Shown here piece by piece: positions 1-8,214 of a stretch of DNA of 64,000 nucleotides. The translations under genes and the position numbers were made by a program. How positions within the stretch are numbered: position 1 is the stretch's first letter; each line of letters starts with the position of its first letter. Location of the stretch: assembly GCF_000482465.1 (NCBI RefSeq), contig NZ_AXVJ01000056.1, positions 25,126 through 89,125 of the forward strand. Reading direction: 5' to 3'. The notes beneath the pieces were generated by a model, which was given only the letters and a program-made list of their open reading frames with translations, had not been told where the DNA came from and did not search any database. Source of the DNA: Runella limosa DSM 17973. Lineage in GTDB: Bacteria > Bacteroidota > Bacteroidia > Cytophagales > Spirosomataceae.

Positions 1-822
1 CAAATAATTTTCGGTACGTTGAATCCGCTTTTGAAGCACCCGAACTGCCTCCGATTTTTCTTTGGAAATGACCCCAATCCGATTGTAAGTAGTATAAAAA
101 TCGTTGAGGGCATCAATCGGATTGGTGTGACTGCGGATGACCTCGCCCAGCGGCACTAAAGAAAACGTAATTTGGTACTGCCACGTAGAAATGTAATACG
201 TTGGGTTCTCCAACCTTTGAAGAACATCTTGAATTGCTTGCCAAACCAATTCCCCTGCCTGAGGTAAGGGGACTAAATACGCGTTTACTTCCTTTCCAAA
301 AGTCGGGAAGAGCTTCCGATGGTCGTGCCCTGCCGCTTCAAATGCCTCCCAAGATTGGTCGAGTTCGCGGTCGAGTTTTGATAATTGAAGGGTATTATCC
401 GATACGAGTTTGTTATGAAACACATCAATCACGACCTCTTCTTGAAATAACACCGCATTGGAGCGATTTCCAAAGAGTTTAAAAACCAAGGTGTAATTAT
501 TTTCCAGCACCAACCCAAACGCTCGTTCGTTTTTAAACTGCCGAACGTCAACCACTTCCAAATCATACAATTTCTCAAACAAATCAACGCTGTTGTGGCG
601 AGCGCGGCTAAAATCTTCGGGAAAATGCAAGCAGGCAAAGTCGGGACGCAGGGTAGCACGGAGAAAAAACGGGCGATAATAATTGTTTTTGCCTCGGGCG
701 TGCGCCAAGACAATCACCAATTCATCTTTCTCTTGGCTGAAACATTCCATGAACTTCAACCCAACCACCAACGGCCGCAACGCCTGGCTTAACTGCCGCA
801 AAAAATGATAATTCTGATACAT
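1..822 (-). CDS. NFACT/RqcH-like ribosome quality control protein (5' part, runs off the window)
   Basis: The frame is open from an ATG at 822 to the window edge (274 codons) and begins MYQNYHFLRQL. The opening resembles the NFACT-N domain of RqcH/Rqc2/FbpA proteins: an early FLRQLSQALRPLVVG helix, then KNNYYRPFFLRATL and the ARHNSVDLFEKL segment. In these proteins the domain binds the 60S/50S subunit with peptidyl-tRNA and helps add alanine tails to stalled chains. Full-length members have about 520 residues, so roughly half is present. It lies downstream of the clpP terminator and has its own promoter, with the -7 box almost touching the ATG. Family assignment is by motif resemblance only. 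Confidence 0.7.
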   Translation of the reverse strand, partial: MYQNYHFLRQLSQALRPLVVGLKFMECFSQEKDELVIVLAHARGKNNYYRPFFLRATLRPDFACLHFPEDFSRARHNSVDLFEKLYDLEVVDVRQFKNERAFGLVLENNYTLVFKLFGNRSNAVLFQEEVVIDVFHNKLVSDNTLQLSKLDRELDQSWEAFEAAGHDHRKLFPTFGKEVNAYLVPLPQAGELVWQAIQDVLQRLENPTYYISTWQYQITFSLVPLGEVIRSHTNPIDALNDFYTTYNRIGVISKEKSEAVRVLQKRIQRTENYL

Positions 823-826
823 GCTG

Positions 827-861
827 CAAAGGTAATGAGGAGTTGGCAGTTTACAGCCAAA
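827..861 (-). promoter_or_regulatory. Bacteroidota-type promoter of the NFACT gene
   Basis: Read on the minus strand: TTTG at 858-861, 23 nt spacer, TACCTTTG at 827-834, matching the -33/-7 consensus TTTG / TAnnTTTG. The predicted transcript start falls within a few bases of the ATG at 822, so the mRNA may be nearly leaderless. Confidence 0.45.
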
Positions 862-895
862 GGGTCAACTTAGGCAACGATGTTTTCGTCAGGAA

Positions 896-932
896 ACAAA
901 AAGACGCCAGTCTGTCTAAACAAACTGGCGTC
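896..932 (-). terminator. Intrinsic terminator after clpP
   Basis: Perfect 9-bp stem GACGCCAGT (903-911) / ACTGGCGTC (924-932), followed on the minus strand by a T run (complement of 896-902). It separates clpP from the downstream NFACT gene. Confidence 0.85.
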
Positions 933-963
933 AATTCTAAAGCATTGGGCTAACTTTCGTTGC

Positions 964-1638
964 TTATTTCTCTCTTACCAAAACTTCGTCGATAAGACCA
1001 TAAGCTTTTGCTTCTTCGGCGCGCATCCACTTGTCGCGATCAGAGTCTCTTTCGATGGTTTCAATCGTTTGTCCTGTGTGGTTGGCCAAAATTTCGTACA
1101 ACTCACCACGCAATTTCACAATTTCGCGGGCTGTGATTTCGATGTCAACCGATTGGCCTTGTGCTCCACCCGACGGCTGGTGAATCATGATACGAGCGTG
1201 TGGAAGTGCGGCACGCTTACCTGCTGCACCACCCGCCAACAATACCGCTCCCATCGACGCGGCCAAGCTCGTACATACCGTGGCTACGTCGGGACGCACG
1301 TACTGCATCGTGTCATAAATACCCAAACCAGCATACACCGAACCACCTGGGCTATTGAGGTACATCAAAATATCTTTCTTAGGATCAGCCGATTCCAAAA
1401 ACAACAACTGAGCTACTACGATGTTGGCAATTTGATCGTCCACTGGCATTCCAAAGAAAATGATACGATCGGCCATCAAACGCGAAAATACATCTACTTC
1501 ACGGAAGTTCATGGGGCGCTCTTCGATGATAGCGCGGGTCATATTTTCAACGGAGTGGTTCATGTATCCATCTACCGTAAGGCCATTCATGCCAAGGTGT
1601 TTTACTGCGTACTTTCTAAATTCTTGTCCGTGATTCAT
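964..1638 (-). CDS. clpP: ATP-dependent Clp protease proteolytic subunit
   Basis: 224-residue serine peptidase of family S14. It forms the tetradecameric chamber that degrades proteins fed by ClpX/ClpA/ClpC in the cytoplasm. Visible signatures: [18 protein letters not shown], the nucleophile Ser about 128 in [11 protein letters not shown], His about 153 in [11 protein letters not shown], and the acidic residue in [11 protein letters not shown] near 198-202. The length is normal with a short propeptide-like N terminus. It is monocistronic with its own terminator. The integrated element sits just upstream of it, with the left repeat about 85 bp before its start codon, so integration may affect its promoter. 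Confidence 0.97.
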   Translation of the reverse strand: MNHGQEFRKYAVKHLGMNGLTVDGYMNHSVENMTRAIIEERPMNFREVDVFSRLMADRIIFFGMPVDDQIANIVVAQLLFLESADPKKDILMYLNSPGGSVYAGLGIYDTMQYVRPDVATVCTSLAASMGAVLLAGGAAGKRAALPHARIMIHQPSGGAQGQSVDIEITAREIVKLRGELYEILANHTGQTIETIERDSDRDKWMRAEEAKAYGLIDEVLVREK

Positions 1639-1722
1639 GGTAACTTAACTTTATATGTTTATTTTGTGTTTACAGAACATAAAACGCAAACGCTTGGTTC
1701 GACAGGCAAAAATGCAGAATTT

Positions 1723-1745
1723 AGCGTTTGTTTGTTGTCAATTTA
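1723..1745. other. Putative left attachment site (attL)
   Basis: AGCGTTTG-T-TTGTTGTCA followed by ATTTA matches 48715-48737 at 20 of 23 positions; the longest identical blocks are 8 and 9 bp. An inverted copy of the first arm, CAAACGCT, lies at 1687-1694. It sits in the 374-bp clpP-integrase gap, which holds no gene I can support. Mismatched core repeats are unusual but known for Bacteroidota recombinases of the IntDOT type. Confidence 0.6.
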
Positions 1746-2012
1746 GCTGACATTTTCTCGGAATAACTGATATTAGCCTCTAAAAGCCCTAATTAGCAAG
1801 CCTCACACCTATTTTTATGTCCGCTCCGTTTGCTTCACAACGTATTGTGCATCATGTCAGCCATGTACATTTAGGTACACTTTGGGTACAATACCGTTTA
1901 ATAAGTTTTTAACAGCTTCCCTACTATTTTCTTAACACTGGAATAATTGTTGTGAGGATTGCCCCCATTTCCTCAAACTAAATTTCCTATTTATGCTGAT
2001 TAACAAAAAAGA

Positions 2013-3197
2013 ATGAAAATCGGGATTCGATTTAAGATGCGCCAAAAACGTGGCGCTAACGCACAGACCTTACATTACCTATATTGTACAATTAGGGTTG
2101 ATGGCGTACAATGCTCACCGTTCACTACTTCTATTGCTACAACCAAGAGCAGTTGGGATTCAAAACGACAACTAATTAAAGGGTATGACGAAAAGGTTCG
2201 ACTACAAAACGAACAATTAAACCAGATTCGCGATGATATTATGGGCCTGTACAATGATTGTAGAAAACAGGGTAAACACGTTACTCCTGATAAATTGAAA
2301 TCATTGTACGTTGATAAAGAACAATTTACACCACAAACGCTTTTGGCGTATTATACCAAATACGTTGAACAAGAAAAAATGGGTAGATGTAGAAGTTCAA
2401 CTATAACGATTTGGAAAACTCGCTATAATAAGGTTAAAGAGTACATCACTCAAGAACTAAAAGTAAAAGACATAGGGCTTAGTGAGATAACCCCTAAGTT
2501 TCTCACTCGCCTACGAAACTACCTGACCACTAAGGCAAAAAGAAAATATTCACAAACCTCAGCTACTTACATGATTCAAACCATTAGAGCCGTGCTAGAT
2601 TATGCGGTGATTGAAGAAGTTTTGCCTTATAATCCAACTTCGTCCTTAAAACTTATATACTCGCCTAAAAAGCCAATGAAATACCTTTCAGAACATGAGG
2701 TACAGGCATTGAGCAATTACCAAGGCTACAAAAAAGGGGTAAAGGTAGTTGTAGATATGTTTCTTATTCAGTGCTATACGGGAATGGCCTATAACGAACT
2801 GATAGCACTCAACAAGAGTAACATTGTCAATAATGGAGGAATTGACATGATTGTGATTTACAGGGGGAAAACCCTTGAAATCTGTAAAATCCCTCTTTTA
2901 GCTCCTGCGAAAGTATTACTTGAGAAATACAACTATAAGCTACCAAAAGTCAGGAATGATAGAATGAACAAGTTGATAAAGAAAGCCGCTAAACAGGCAG
3001 AGCTAGAACGTTGGAGCATCATCACCACTCACGTAGGCCGTAAAACGTGTGGCTGTTATCTGCTTAATGCAGGGGTAAGGATGGAAGTCGTAAGCGCCAT
3101 CCTTGGTCATAAGTCAATCAAAACTACTGAACGTTACTACGTTGAGCTACTTACATCAAGTGTAAGCAATGAGTTGAAACGAACTGGATTGATTTAA
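2013..3197 (+). CDS. Tyrosine recombinase/integrase of the element
   Basis: 394-residue phage-type integrase that would catalyse insertion and excision between the flanking repeats. The N-terminal arm-binding region (about 1-85) is followed by a SAM-like core-binding domain (about 100-215) and the catalytic domain (about 225-390). Visible: HVGRKT (His-x-x-Arg box), LGHKSIKTTERYY with the nucleophile Tyr. Box I reads CYTGMAYNEL, where the usual catalytic Arg is Ala, as in several Bacteroidota integrases that lack Arg I. It is read rightward, opposite to its neighbours, and ends at its own terminator. A weak -7-like TAAATTTC lies at 1979-1986. Confidence 0.93.
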   Translation: MKIGIRFKMRQKRGANAQTLHYLYCTIRVDGVQCSPFTTSIATTKSSWDSKRQLIKGYDEKVRLQNEQLNQIRDDIMGLYNDCRKQGKHVTPDKLKSLYVDKEQFTPQTLLAYYTKYVEQEKMGRCRSSTITIWKTRYNKVKEYITQELKVKDIGLSEITPKFLTRLRNYLTTKAKRKYSQTSATYMIQTIRAVLDYAVIEEVLPYNPTSSLKLIYSPKKPMKYLSEHEVQALSNYQGYKKGVKVVVDMFLIQCYTGMAYNELIALNKSNIVNNGGIDMIVIYRGKTLEICKIPLLAPAKVLLEKYNYKLPKVRNDRMNKLIKKAAKQAELERWSIITTHVGRKTCGCYLLNAGVRMEVVSAILGHKSIKTTERYYVELLTSSVSNELKRTGLI

Positions 3198-3203
3198 AAT
3201 GCA

Positions 3204-3234
3204 AACAGCCCTGCTTCATCGGCGGGGCTGTTTT
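3204..3234 (+). terminator. Terminator of the integrase gene
   Basis: 11-bp stem AACAGCCCTGC (3204-3214) with GCGGGGCTGTT (3222-3232), one G-T pair, 7-nt loop, then TTTT. It separates the rightward integrase from the leftward lipoprotein gene. Confidence 0.8.
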
Positions 3235-3269
3235 ATGAGACTGCCTTTGGAAACCTACTGCGTACAAAC

Positions 3270-3755
3270 CTATTGCTTTTGGAAAACAATAGGCGAATTT
3301 GTCTTGCCGCCTATTAAAACAGTTGTGTACTCTAACTGACCAGAATTGTTCAACAATAACTGTATCATTTGGTATTGTAGGCTTGGGCTTTCCTTTATTA
3401 CTATTGGTGCCCCATTTTTTTGGTAGGTCGTGGTCGTAACAATCGTGTAAGTAGGATTGTAGCTAAATAATCCACTACCTTCTAATGTAAATAATCCTAA
3501 AGAGCCATCCGCAACGGTTGTGGCTGGATAACCAGAATATGTACCTGTGAACCTTGCAGAGTAATCTACACTAACCGTTTTAGTGGATGTCCTCTTTATT
3601 GTATAACTAATATTTTGCTGTCCTTTAAACACCGATTCGTCTAGGGTTGCGGTTTTGCCCCAAATCCCTATAAACTTCTCTAAAGGGTCAACCTCTTTCT
3701 TACATCCTGTAAAAATAAATAGGACAACAATTGCTAAAATGTAACTTTTCTTCAT
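3270..3755 (-). CDS. Small lipoprotein, probable cargo (moron) gene
   Basis: 161 residues beginning MKKSYILAIVVLFIFTGCKK, a clear type II signal peptide with lipobox FTGC (Cys 18), so the mature protein is a lipid-anchored envelope protein. The rest is a beta-rich sequence (about 20-161) resembling lipocalin-like or calycin Bacteroidota lipoproteins, but I do not recognise a family. It has a near-perfect promoter of its own and is insulated from the late operon by the terminator at 3833-3868, the usual layout of a lysogenic-conversion gene expressed in the dormant state. Possible roles include surface modification or superinfection exclusion; neither is shown. Confidence 0.8.
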   Translation of the reverse strand: MKKSYILAIVVLFIFTGCKKEVDPLEKFIGIWGKTATLDESVFKGQQNISYTIKRTSTKTVSVDYSARFTGTYSGYPATTVADGSLGLFTLEGSGLFSYNPTYTIVTTTTYQKNGAPIVIKESPSLQYQMIQLLLNNSGQLEYTTVLIGGKTNSPIVFQKQ

Positions 3756-3782
3756 GGTTATTTATGCTTTTAAATTTTGCCT

Positions 3783-3815
3783 CAAATCTACTCCCTTTAT
3801 ATTAATCGCTCCAAA
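3783..3815 (-). promoter_or_regulatory. Strong Bacteroidota promoter of the lipoprotein gene
   Basis: On the minus strand: TTTG (3812-3815), exactly 21 nt spacer, TAGATTTG (3783-3790), a full match to TTTG-N19-21-TAnnTTTG. It lies 28 nt upstream of the ATG at 3755 and downstream of the late-operon terminator. Confidence 0.75.
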
Positions 3816-3832
3816 CCGTTTACTAACATTAA

Positions 3833-3868
3833 CAAAAAAATAGGGTATCGGCAACGCCAATACCCTAT
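3833..3868 (-). terminator. Terminator of the late operon
   Basis: ATAGGGTAT (3840-3848) pairs with ATACCCTAT (3860-3868), extended by GGC/GCC inside with one mismatch. It is followed on the minus strand by seven T (complement of 3833-3839). It closes the 18.5-kb leftward late operon. Confidence 0.88.
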
Positions 3869-3895
3869 CAAACAATTAACTAATTGTAATATACT

Positions 3896-4303
3896 TCACT
3901 TTTTCAATATTGAGCTGACCACAAACGCTATTGCAATGCCTGCGGTGGTGCCTATCCAGAATCGGCTTTTTACTTTTGTCGTTTGCTTCTCTATTTCTTT
4001 GGTCAATCGCGCTTGCTCCTTCCACTGATTGTCAAATTGGGTTTGGCATAGAGCGAGCGCTTTACTATACTCTCCTCGTTCTTTTGCTAATGAGGACAGT
4101 TGGAATCTCAAATCCACTCGCTCCCGTTTTATAGCGAGTAAGCTATCCTCCAATATGCCCACATAGCCACGGGTACTGTCGGCAGTGGCTTTACTCATTG
4201 CAATCCCTTCTCGAAAAGGGAATGGTTGCCCCTGCACCATCGGCACTGATTGGGCGTGTGCCGCGCCAATGGTTAGGAGCAATAAGGGTAACAAGATTTT
4301 CAT
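3896..4303 (-). CDS. Exported coiled-coil protein with C-terminal membrane anchor
   Basis: 135 residues starting MKILLPLLLLTIGAAHAQ, a signal peptide cleaved near Ala 17. A charged coiled coil follows (about 45-110, EDSLLAIKRERVDLRFQL onward), then a C-terminal transmembrane span (about 116-132) ending ILKK. I chose the internal ATG at 4303 because it starts the signal peptide and overlaps the stop of the upstream 44-residue gene (ATGA). A longer in-frame extension to 4417 is the shadow of that gene. It is the last gene of the late operon. Position beside the muramidase suggests a spanin-like or virion membrane role; no family recognised. Confidence 0.75.
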   Translation of the reverse strand: MKILLPLLLLTIGAAHAQSVPMVQGQPFPFREGIAMSKATADSTRGYVGILEDSLLAIKRERVDLRFQLSSLAKERGEYSKALALCQTQFDNQWKEQARLTKEIEKQTTKVKSRFWIGTTAGIAIAFVVSSILKK

Positions 4304-4434
4304 GGCTGTTTTTGATTTTGTTTTTCTTCGTAGTACTGTTTCACAGTCAGGTAATTTGCCAACAGGCTCATCACTGCGCTCCCTACGACAAAGAGCGTCA
4401 GTAGAATTTGCAACCAAGGCGGTAAGCGTCTCAT
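4300..4434 (-). CDS. 44-residue single-span membrane peptide
   Basis: Starts MRRLPPWLQILLTLFVVGSA; one hydrophobic span (about 8-30), then a polar tail KQYYEEKQNQKQP. Both ends overlap neighbours by ATGA: its start overlaps the stop of the muramidase gene and its stop overlaps the start of the 135-residue gene, which argues for real translational coupling. Size and position fit a holin, antiholin or minor membrane component of the lysis region. Confidence 0.65.
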   Translation of the reverse strand: MRRLPPWLQILLTLFVVGSAVMSLLANYLTVKQYYEEKQNQKQP

Positions 4435-5060
4435 TTTCTCAGAAATTTGAATTGTTTTAAAAGTCCTTTTTCATAGGCCAAATAGCCGCTTCCACCTATT
4501 AAAATCAATAGTGCGAAGCCCAGCCCAAGACTACTGGCCGTGTAACCGAAAATCAGGTTTTGGCTTGGGTCAGCGGCGTATTTGGCGTAGCGGTCAGCCA
4601 TTTTGGTATGGTATCCACCCTGAGCATAGTTGGGGCCATTGTAACGGTAGGCGAACGCGCTCCAGTTGCGACTACGTAGTTCATCTTCCAACCCCCACGA
4701 TTTTATAAGCGTCACAAAGCTATCTAACTGATTCTTCTCACTTTTGGAATAGCTGTTCACCATTGCCGCTACGCTGCTGTATCCAGCTTCTTTGTAGTTG
4801 AAGCCCATTACTTGAAACTTCCCCCACGAGGTTGCCTGCATGGCCATTGTCGGATTGATGGCGTAGGCTTCGGAATAAGAACTAGCCGAACGACCCGCTA
4901 AACGCTGAAACCACGAGGGTTCAAAACGTTTTTTAAGGTTTCCCATCACGTCGAACCCATCCCCTGACGATTCGACATCCGCAACGGCCCTGATGGCCGC
5001 AACTTCAACATTGAGTTTCTTCGCCGCATTTAAGTAGTCGGCATAGGTAAGAGCTGCCAT
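4431..5060 (-). CDS. N-acetylmuramidase with C-terminal membrane anchor
   Basis: 209-residue peptidoglycan hydrolase of the N-acetylmuramidase (PF11860-like) family, cleaving MurNAc-GlcNAc bonds. Visible: ADVESSGDGF with probable catalytic Glu 30, then KKRFEPSWF, TSWGKFQVMGFNYKEAGY and YNGPNYAQGGYHTKMADRY. A hydrophobic span (about 178-197) and basic end LLKQFKFLRK follow. There is no signal peptide when started at the ATG at 5060 (MAALTYADYL), the start that fits the family; a 46-residue upstream extension overlaps the previous gene. A tail-anchored muramidase is unusual for a free endolysin and suggests a membrane- or virion-bound enzyme. Confidence 0.85.
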   Translation of the reverse strand: MAALTYADYLNAAKKLNVEVAAIRAVADVESSGDGFDVMGNLKKRFEPSWFQRLAGRSASSYSEAYAINPTMAMQATSWGKFQVMGFNYKEAGYSSVAAMVNSYSKSEKNQLDSFVTLIKSWGLEDELRSRNWSAFAYRYNGPNYAQGGYHTKMADRYAKYAADPSQNLIFGYTASSLGLGFALLILIGGSGYLAYEKGLLKQFKFLRK

Positions 5061-5073
5061 AGCAAGTAGAAAT

Positions 5074-5370
5074 TTAGCGAAGCCAAGAAGGCTTATTGTT
5101 ACGAATAGCCTCCATTTCGCGCTTAGTCTGCTGCTGTTGCTCCTGGTACCAATCTTGTAATTGGCGGTTGGATTCAATGCACTTTTGAACGGCTTCATTT
5201 TGGCAGTAGATAAGGGAATCAGTAAGTGCTTTACAGCGTTGTTCTGCCGTTTGGGCTTTCTTGATTTGATTATGCCAACCTATCCCACATACACAGGTGG
5301 CGGCGGCAAATACCGAAGACAAGATGATTCCAACTAGCGTAAGTTTTGGAGCAGTATTAGTAGTAGCCAT
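5074..5370 (-). CDS. N-terminally anchored coiled-coil protein, possible i-spanin
   Basis: 98 residues: a transmembrane span at about 11-32 (LVGIILSSVFAAATCVCGIG), then a Gln/Lys/Glu-rich coiled coil to the end (QTAEQRCKALTD, WYQEQQQQTKREMEA). This topology (N-in anchor, periplasmic coil) is that of inner-membrane spanins of tailed phages. It lies immediately upstream of the muramidase gene and overlaps a 31-residue membrane peptide, again like nested spanin pairs. Functional call is by architecture only. Confidence 0.65.
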   Translation of the reverse strand: MATTNTAPKLTLVGIILSSVFAAATCVCGIGWHNQIKKAQTAEQRCKALTDSLIYCQNEAVQKCIESNRQLQDWYQEQQQQTKREMEAIRNNKPSWLR

Positions 5371-5429
5371 GTGAGGGAGAGAAATGTAAGGGCTACTGAT
5401 GCAAGTAGCCCATGATTATTTGTTTTCAT
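5334..5429 (-). CDS. 31-residue membrane peptide overlapping its neighbours
   Basis: Starts MKTNNHGLLASVALTF and is almost entirely one hydrophobic span (about 8-28). Its ATG overlaps the stop of the 483-residue gene (TAATG) and its last 37 bases overlap the start of the 98-residue gene. Holin-like in size; kept because of the overlap pattern seen repeatedly in this element. Confidence 0.45.
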   Translation of the reverse strand: MKTNNHGLLASVALTFLSLTWLLLILLQNLR

Positions 5430-6880
5430 TACTCGAATACGAAAGGGTGCAGCGTTGCTCCTTCTAAGTTTCCAAGGGGGTAGTTTATGCCGTTGAACGT
5501 TACCGTGATATTCTCCTTTATTGTCGAAGGCACGTACGGATTTACGTAGCACAAGAACGTTTTGCCAGCGCCTTGGCAGGCGAGCGCCAAGCCTTTTTGC
5601 GCATTGGCAAGATGCAAAATAGTGTCCTGACCAAAGTTTTGGAAACCTCGTCTGAATAGTCGGGGGTCGCCCGGTCGAACGCTCACCGCGCTGCCGTTGG
5701 ATGTGTAGGGCGCGTAAGCAATCCCCGTGGACGCATTGACGATTCCTTTTATTTGATTCCACCAATGCACACCCACCATGATGGCATCGGCTCCCGTGCG
5801 CGGGAACTTGGGGTAGTATGGCTCACCGTTGGGTTGCCGCGCTGGTTCGTTGCCACCAGTGCTTACCCACGTTTCGGCAGGAGCATACGGGTCAATACGG
5901 TCATTGGCAATGTTGCTACTGAAGTTCAACCCCGCATCCCACATATATACTCCTTCGGTGAGCAAACAACCAAAGAAGCCACACCAAAGCATCATTTCCA
6001 TTGGCAATACGTGCCAGTTGGGGCTTTTCCAATACCCACCGTTTCGCTCCCGAATCCAACCCGGGTTTTTGTGGTGTTCGTTGACGGGCGTTGCCAAACT
6101 TTGCGCCCACGGCGACGTATAAACCACGGTACGGAAATCGGCTTTTGAGGCGTATTTACGTTGGGCTTCAAATATCCAACTGAACAGCCAATGTTTTACG
6201 TCCAAATCATTGGCCCACAAAGCCATTGTGAACGCGTTTGTCCACTGGTGTAACCCCGAAGTAAAGAAGGGGTCGTCTTTTTGAACGCCGTTTTCGATAA
6301 AGCCTTTTTTACGGGCACCCGCTTGGCTTGCCAATGCCCCCGTGAAATAGGGGTGCAAAGGTTCAGAATTGCCACTACCGTTGAACACCTTAAAGTACTC
6401 CGCAAAGTTCGCGTTTTTGGTATCGTAGGTACACATCCAATTATGAGCGGCGGCCCCTGCCAATCCTTTGTTCTGGCACAGGCGACGGTAAAACTTCTCG
6501 GCTACGACAAAATAATTATCGTGCGGTACGACGTTACTTCCCCCCTCCGCAAATTGGTCGCCAAAACACGATTGGGCATTGATACGAGTTGCCAACGCAT
6601 CGGCGGCGGAATTGATTTGGTTGTCGCTGTGCCCAACTCCAGGAAAGATGTCGGAAAGCAAAACGTAACATCTTTGCTCAGGTGTTAAGTCATTTTCCCA
6701 AATCAGGGGCAAATGGGTATAACCTCGGGCAAACTTAACGGAGTGTGCTATTTCGGCATCTAGGGCGTGAATAGCAGCTATTTTACCCGTTCCACCTGCC
6801 CCTATTACGGGAGCATTGGCGATTTGAAGGGGGAAAGAACAGCGAAACCAACTAGGTATGTTTAAGCGTGTGAGTGTCAT
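5429..6880 (-). CDS. Large late-operon protein of unknown function
   Basis: 483 residues without signal peptide or obvious membrane span. It is aromatic- and Trp/Asn-rich, with long helical stretches in the first half (IHALDAEIAHSVKFARGY, DALATRINAQSCFG) and a beta-rich C terminus (TIKENITVTFNGINYPLGN). After the 1077-residue fibre this is the biggest late protein. The helical half could be an alpha/alpha-toroid of the carbohydrate-active type and the C terminus a binding module. It could equally be a spike or capsid protein. The GAGGTGKI segment near the N terminus is not a true P-loop. No family recognised. Confidence 0.8.
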   Translation of the reverse strand: MTLTRLNIPSWFRCSFPLQIANAPVIGAGGTGKIAAIHALDAEIAHSVKFARGYTHLPLIWENDLTPEQRCYVLLSDIFPGVGHSDNQINSAADALATRINAQSCFGDQFAEGGSNVVPHDNYFVVAEKFYRRLCQNKGLAGAAAHNWMCTYDTKNANFAEYFKVFNGSGNSEPLHPYFTGALASQAGARKKGFIENGVQKDDPFFTSGLHQWTNAFTMALWANDLDVKHWLFSWIFEAQRKYASKADFRTVVYTSPWAQSLATPVNEHHKNPGWIRERNGGYWKSPNWHVLPMEMMLWCGFFGCLLTEGVYMWDAGLNFSSNIANDRIDPYAPAETWVSTGGNEPARQPNGEPYYPKFPRTGADAIMVGVHWWNQIKGIVNASTGIAYAPYTSNGSAVSVRPGDPRLFRRGFQNFGQDTILHLANAQKGLALACQGAGKTFLCYVNPYVPSTIKENITVTFNGINYPLGNLEGATLHPFVFE

Positions 6881-6891
6881 GGTGTGGATAA

Positions 6892-7812
6892 TTAAGAGTT
6901 ATTTGGAAGGCCAATTGTCAGGTCTTGTTGGGCATAATTACCCGCCCACCAATCGTTCGGGTAATCGTTCCCTACTTTGATTTTGGTTTTCCAACCATTC
7001 GCCAACCAATCGGCGTAGCTTGAATAGTAATTTGGGTGAAGGAACATTTTGGCAATCTGCACCAAACTACCCGCACGTAACGTCTCGTTCTCGAACTTCT
7101 TACGGCTTCCGTCAGGGTTTAGGTATGGCACACCATTCACGAAATAGTAAGCCACGTATCCGCCAATCGAATCGGGTACGGTATCTGACCACAGCCCCGT
7201 CGTGTTGTTCTTCTCAATGTTAATCAGGTCAGTACGAAAAGTACTGGCTACTGCCTCATTGTTATCCACCACTGGCCCGCCGTCACCACCGTCAACTATC
7301 CCAAGGTCTTTATTGGTTACGACTGTGTTTGTGGTGTTGGTATAAACAACGCCCGAAATGGTGATGGATACGCTCACGGGGTAGGTGCCCGCCGCTGTAA
7401 TTCCCCACACTGGCGTGGTTGGATTAAAATAGATGGCAGGGTAGCCCGTTGGGCGGAAATCCAACGTGAATGTTTCGGTGTGGCCGTTGATGGTCACACT
7501 GCAAGGGTAACTGCCGTCGGGCGTGGTATCAATATTGATAACTCTGGCAGGAGCGGCCACGGTATGATACGACTGTTTGGGGTTGGCTCCCGTCACCACT
7601 TGCCCGATTCCCGTAATGGTAAATCCGTTGGCAGGAGGTGCAACACTACCCCCGCCCGTGTAACTACTTCCTGAGCTGACGGTGATGGGTGTCGTTTCAT
7701 TCTCGTTGGATGGCTGTACGGTGGACGTTCTCTTTCTCCGAAGATACGTCACAATCACTGTTATGATGGTCATTGTCAGCAAAGCCAATAATAGGGTGGA
7801 ATTTCGGTTCAT
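6892..7812 (-). CDS. N-terminally anchored Ig-like surface protein
   Basis: 306 residues. One span (about 6-24) is followed by RRKRTS, a Ser/Thr/Gly linker (SSGSSYTGGGS), then a beta-sandwich-like region (about 65-170, SYPCSVTINGHTETFTLDF, AAGTYPVSVSITIS) and a C-terminal region rich in Trp/Tyr/Asn (DYPNDWWAGNYAQQ). The SGSSYTGGG linker recurs in the 271- and 78-residue late proteins, so these share an assembly style: short cytoplasmic end, one span, flexible linker, exposed beta domain. Confidence 0.75.
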   Translation of the reverse strand: MNRNSTLLLALLTMTIITVIVTYLRRKRTSTVQPSNENETTPITVSSGSSYTGGGSVAPPANGFTITGIGQVVTGANPKQSYHTVAAPARVINIDTTPDGSYPCSVTINGHTETFTLDFRPTGYPAIYFNPTTPVWGITAAGTYPVSVSITISGVVYTNTTNTVVTNKDLGIVDGGDGGPVVDNNEAVASTFRTDLINIEKNNTTGLWSDTVPDSIGGYVAYYFVNGVPYLNPDGSRKKFENETLRAGSLVQIAKMFLHPNYYSSYADWLANGWKTKIKVGNDYPNDWWAGNYAQQDLTIGLPNNS

Positions 7813-8213
7813 GCTTTTTTTATCGTTAATACTACTTCTTCACCTTTCTCAATCGCTGGAATCGCAATTGACAGTATTGCGGCTAGGGCTTTGCCGCTAT
7901 TCCATCCGACGCCCATTCTCTTTTTATCCAGCGTTGTCACGGGGCCAATACAGCCAAGAAGCTGTTTTTTAGCATCGTTCGCTTTGTGAATTAGAATGGC
8001 GCTTCGGTTTGGCACGTTGCACACTTCCAGTACTAACCCGTGTTTTTTTGATTGGAATTTCTTTAGCAAATAGCTGCCTTCTGGAATACAAGACTTCTGC
8101 TTTTCATTGTTCTTCCACGGGAGTTCAATGGTGCAGCTTACTGGTTTTTCATTTTCCATCAACTGGCCGTTTGTCCCCTCTGGATAGTAGGTTCGGAGTA
8201 AGATGAGTTCCAT
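7809..8213 (-). CDS. DUF5675 family protein
   Basis: 134 residues matching the pattern of DUF5675 proteins, common beside lysis genes of Bacteroidota phages: RTYYPEGTNGQLMENEK, CTIELPWKNN, SCIPEGSYLL, AILIHKANDAKKQLLGCI and GKALAAIL. The conserved IPEGxY, HxAN and GC segments are the family hallmarks. Function is unproven; a cell-wall-active or lysis-associated role is usually assumed. It overlaps the next gene by ATGA-type spacing and sits between holin-like genes and the anchored Ig-like protein. Confidence 0.8.
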   Translation of the reverse strand: MELILLRTYYPEGTNGQLMENEKPVSCTIELPWKNNEKQKSCIPEGSYLLKKFQSKKHGLVLEVCNVPNRSAILIHKANDAKKQLLGCIGPVTTLDKKRMGVGWNSGKALAAILSIAIPAIEKGEEVVLTIKKA

Positions 8214-8214
8214 T

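Noticed and set aside
880..1746. Long rightward frame over clpP
   Set aside because: It is the antisense of clpP; the leftward frame has all ClpP motifs and a terminator.
1639..2012. tRNA gene as integration target
   Set aside because: No cloverleaf or CCA-like end is visible around the left repeat; the site is intergenic between clpP and the integrase.
5334..5765. 143-codon leftward frame within the 483-residue gene
   Set aside because: Only its last 31 codons, from the internal ATG at 5429, look like a gene; the rest overlaps a better frame with Arg-rich shadow composition.
5429..6880. P-loop-like GAGGTGK and GAGKT strings in the 483-residue protein
   Set aside because: The first lacks Ser/Thr after Lys in the right setting, the second lacks a full GxxxxGK, and no Walker B is present; an ATPase call is not supported.
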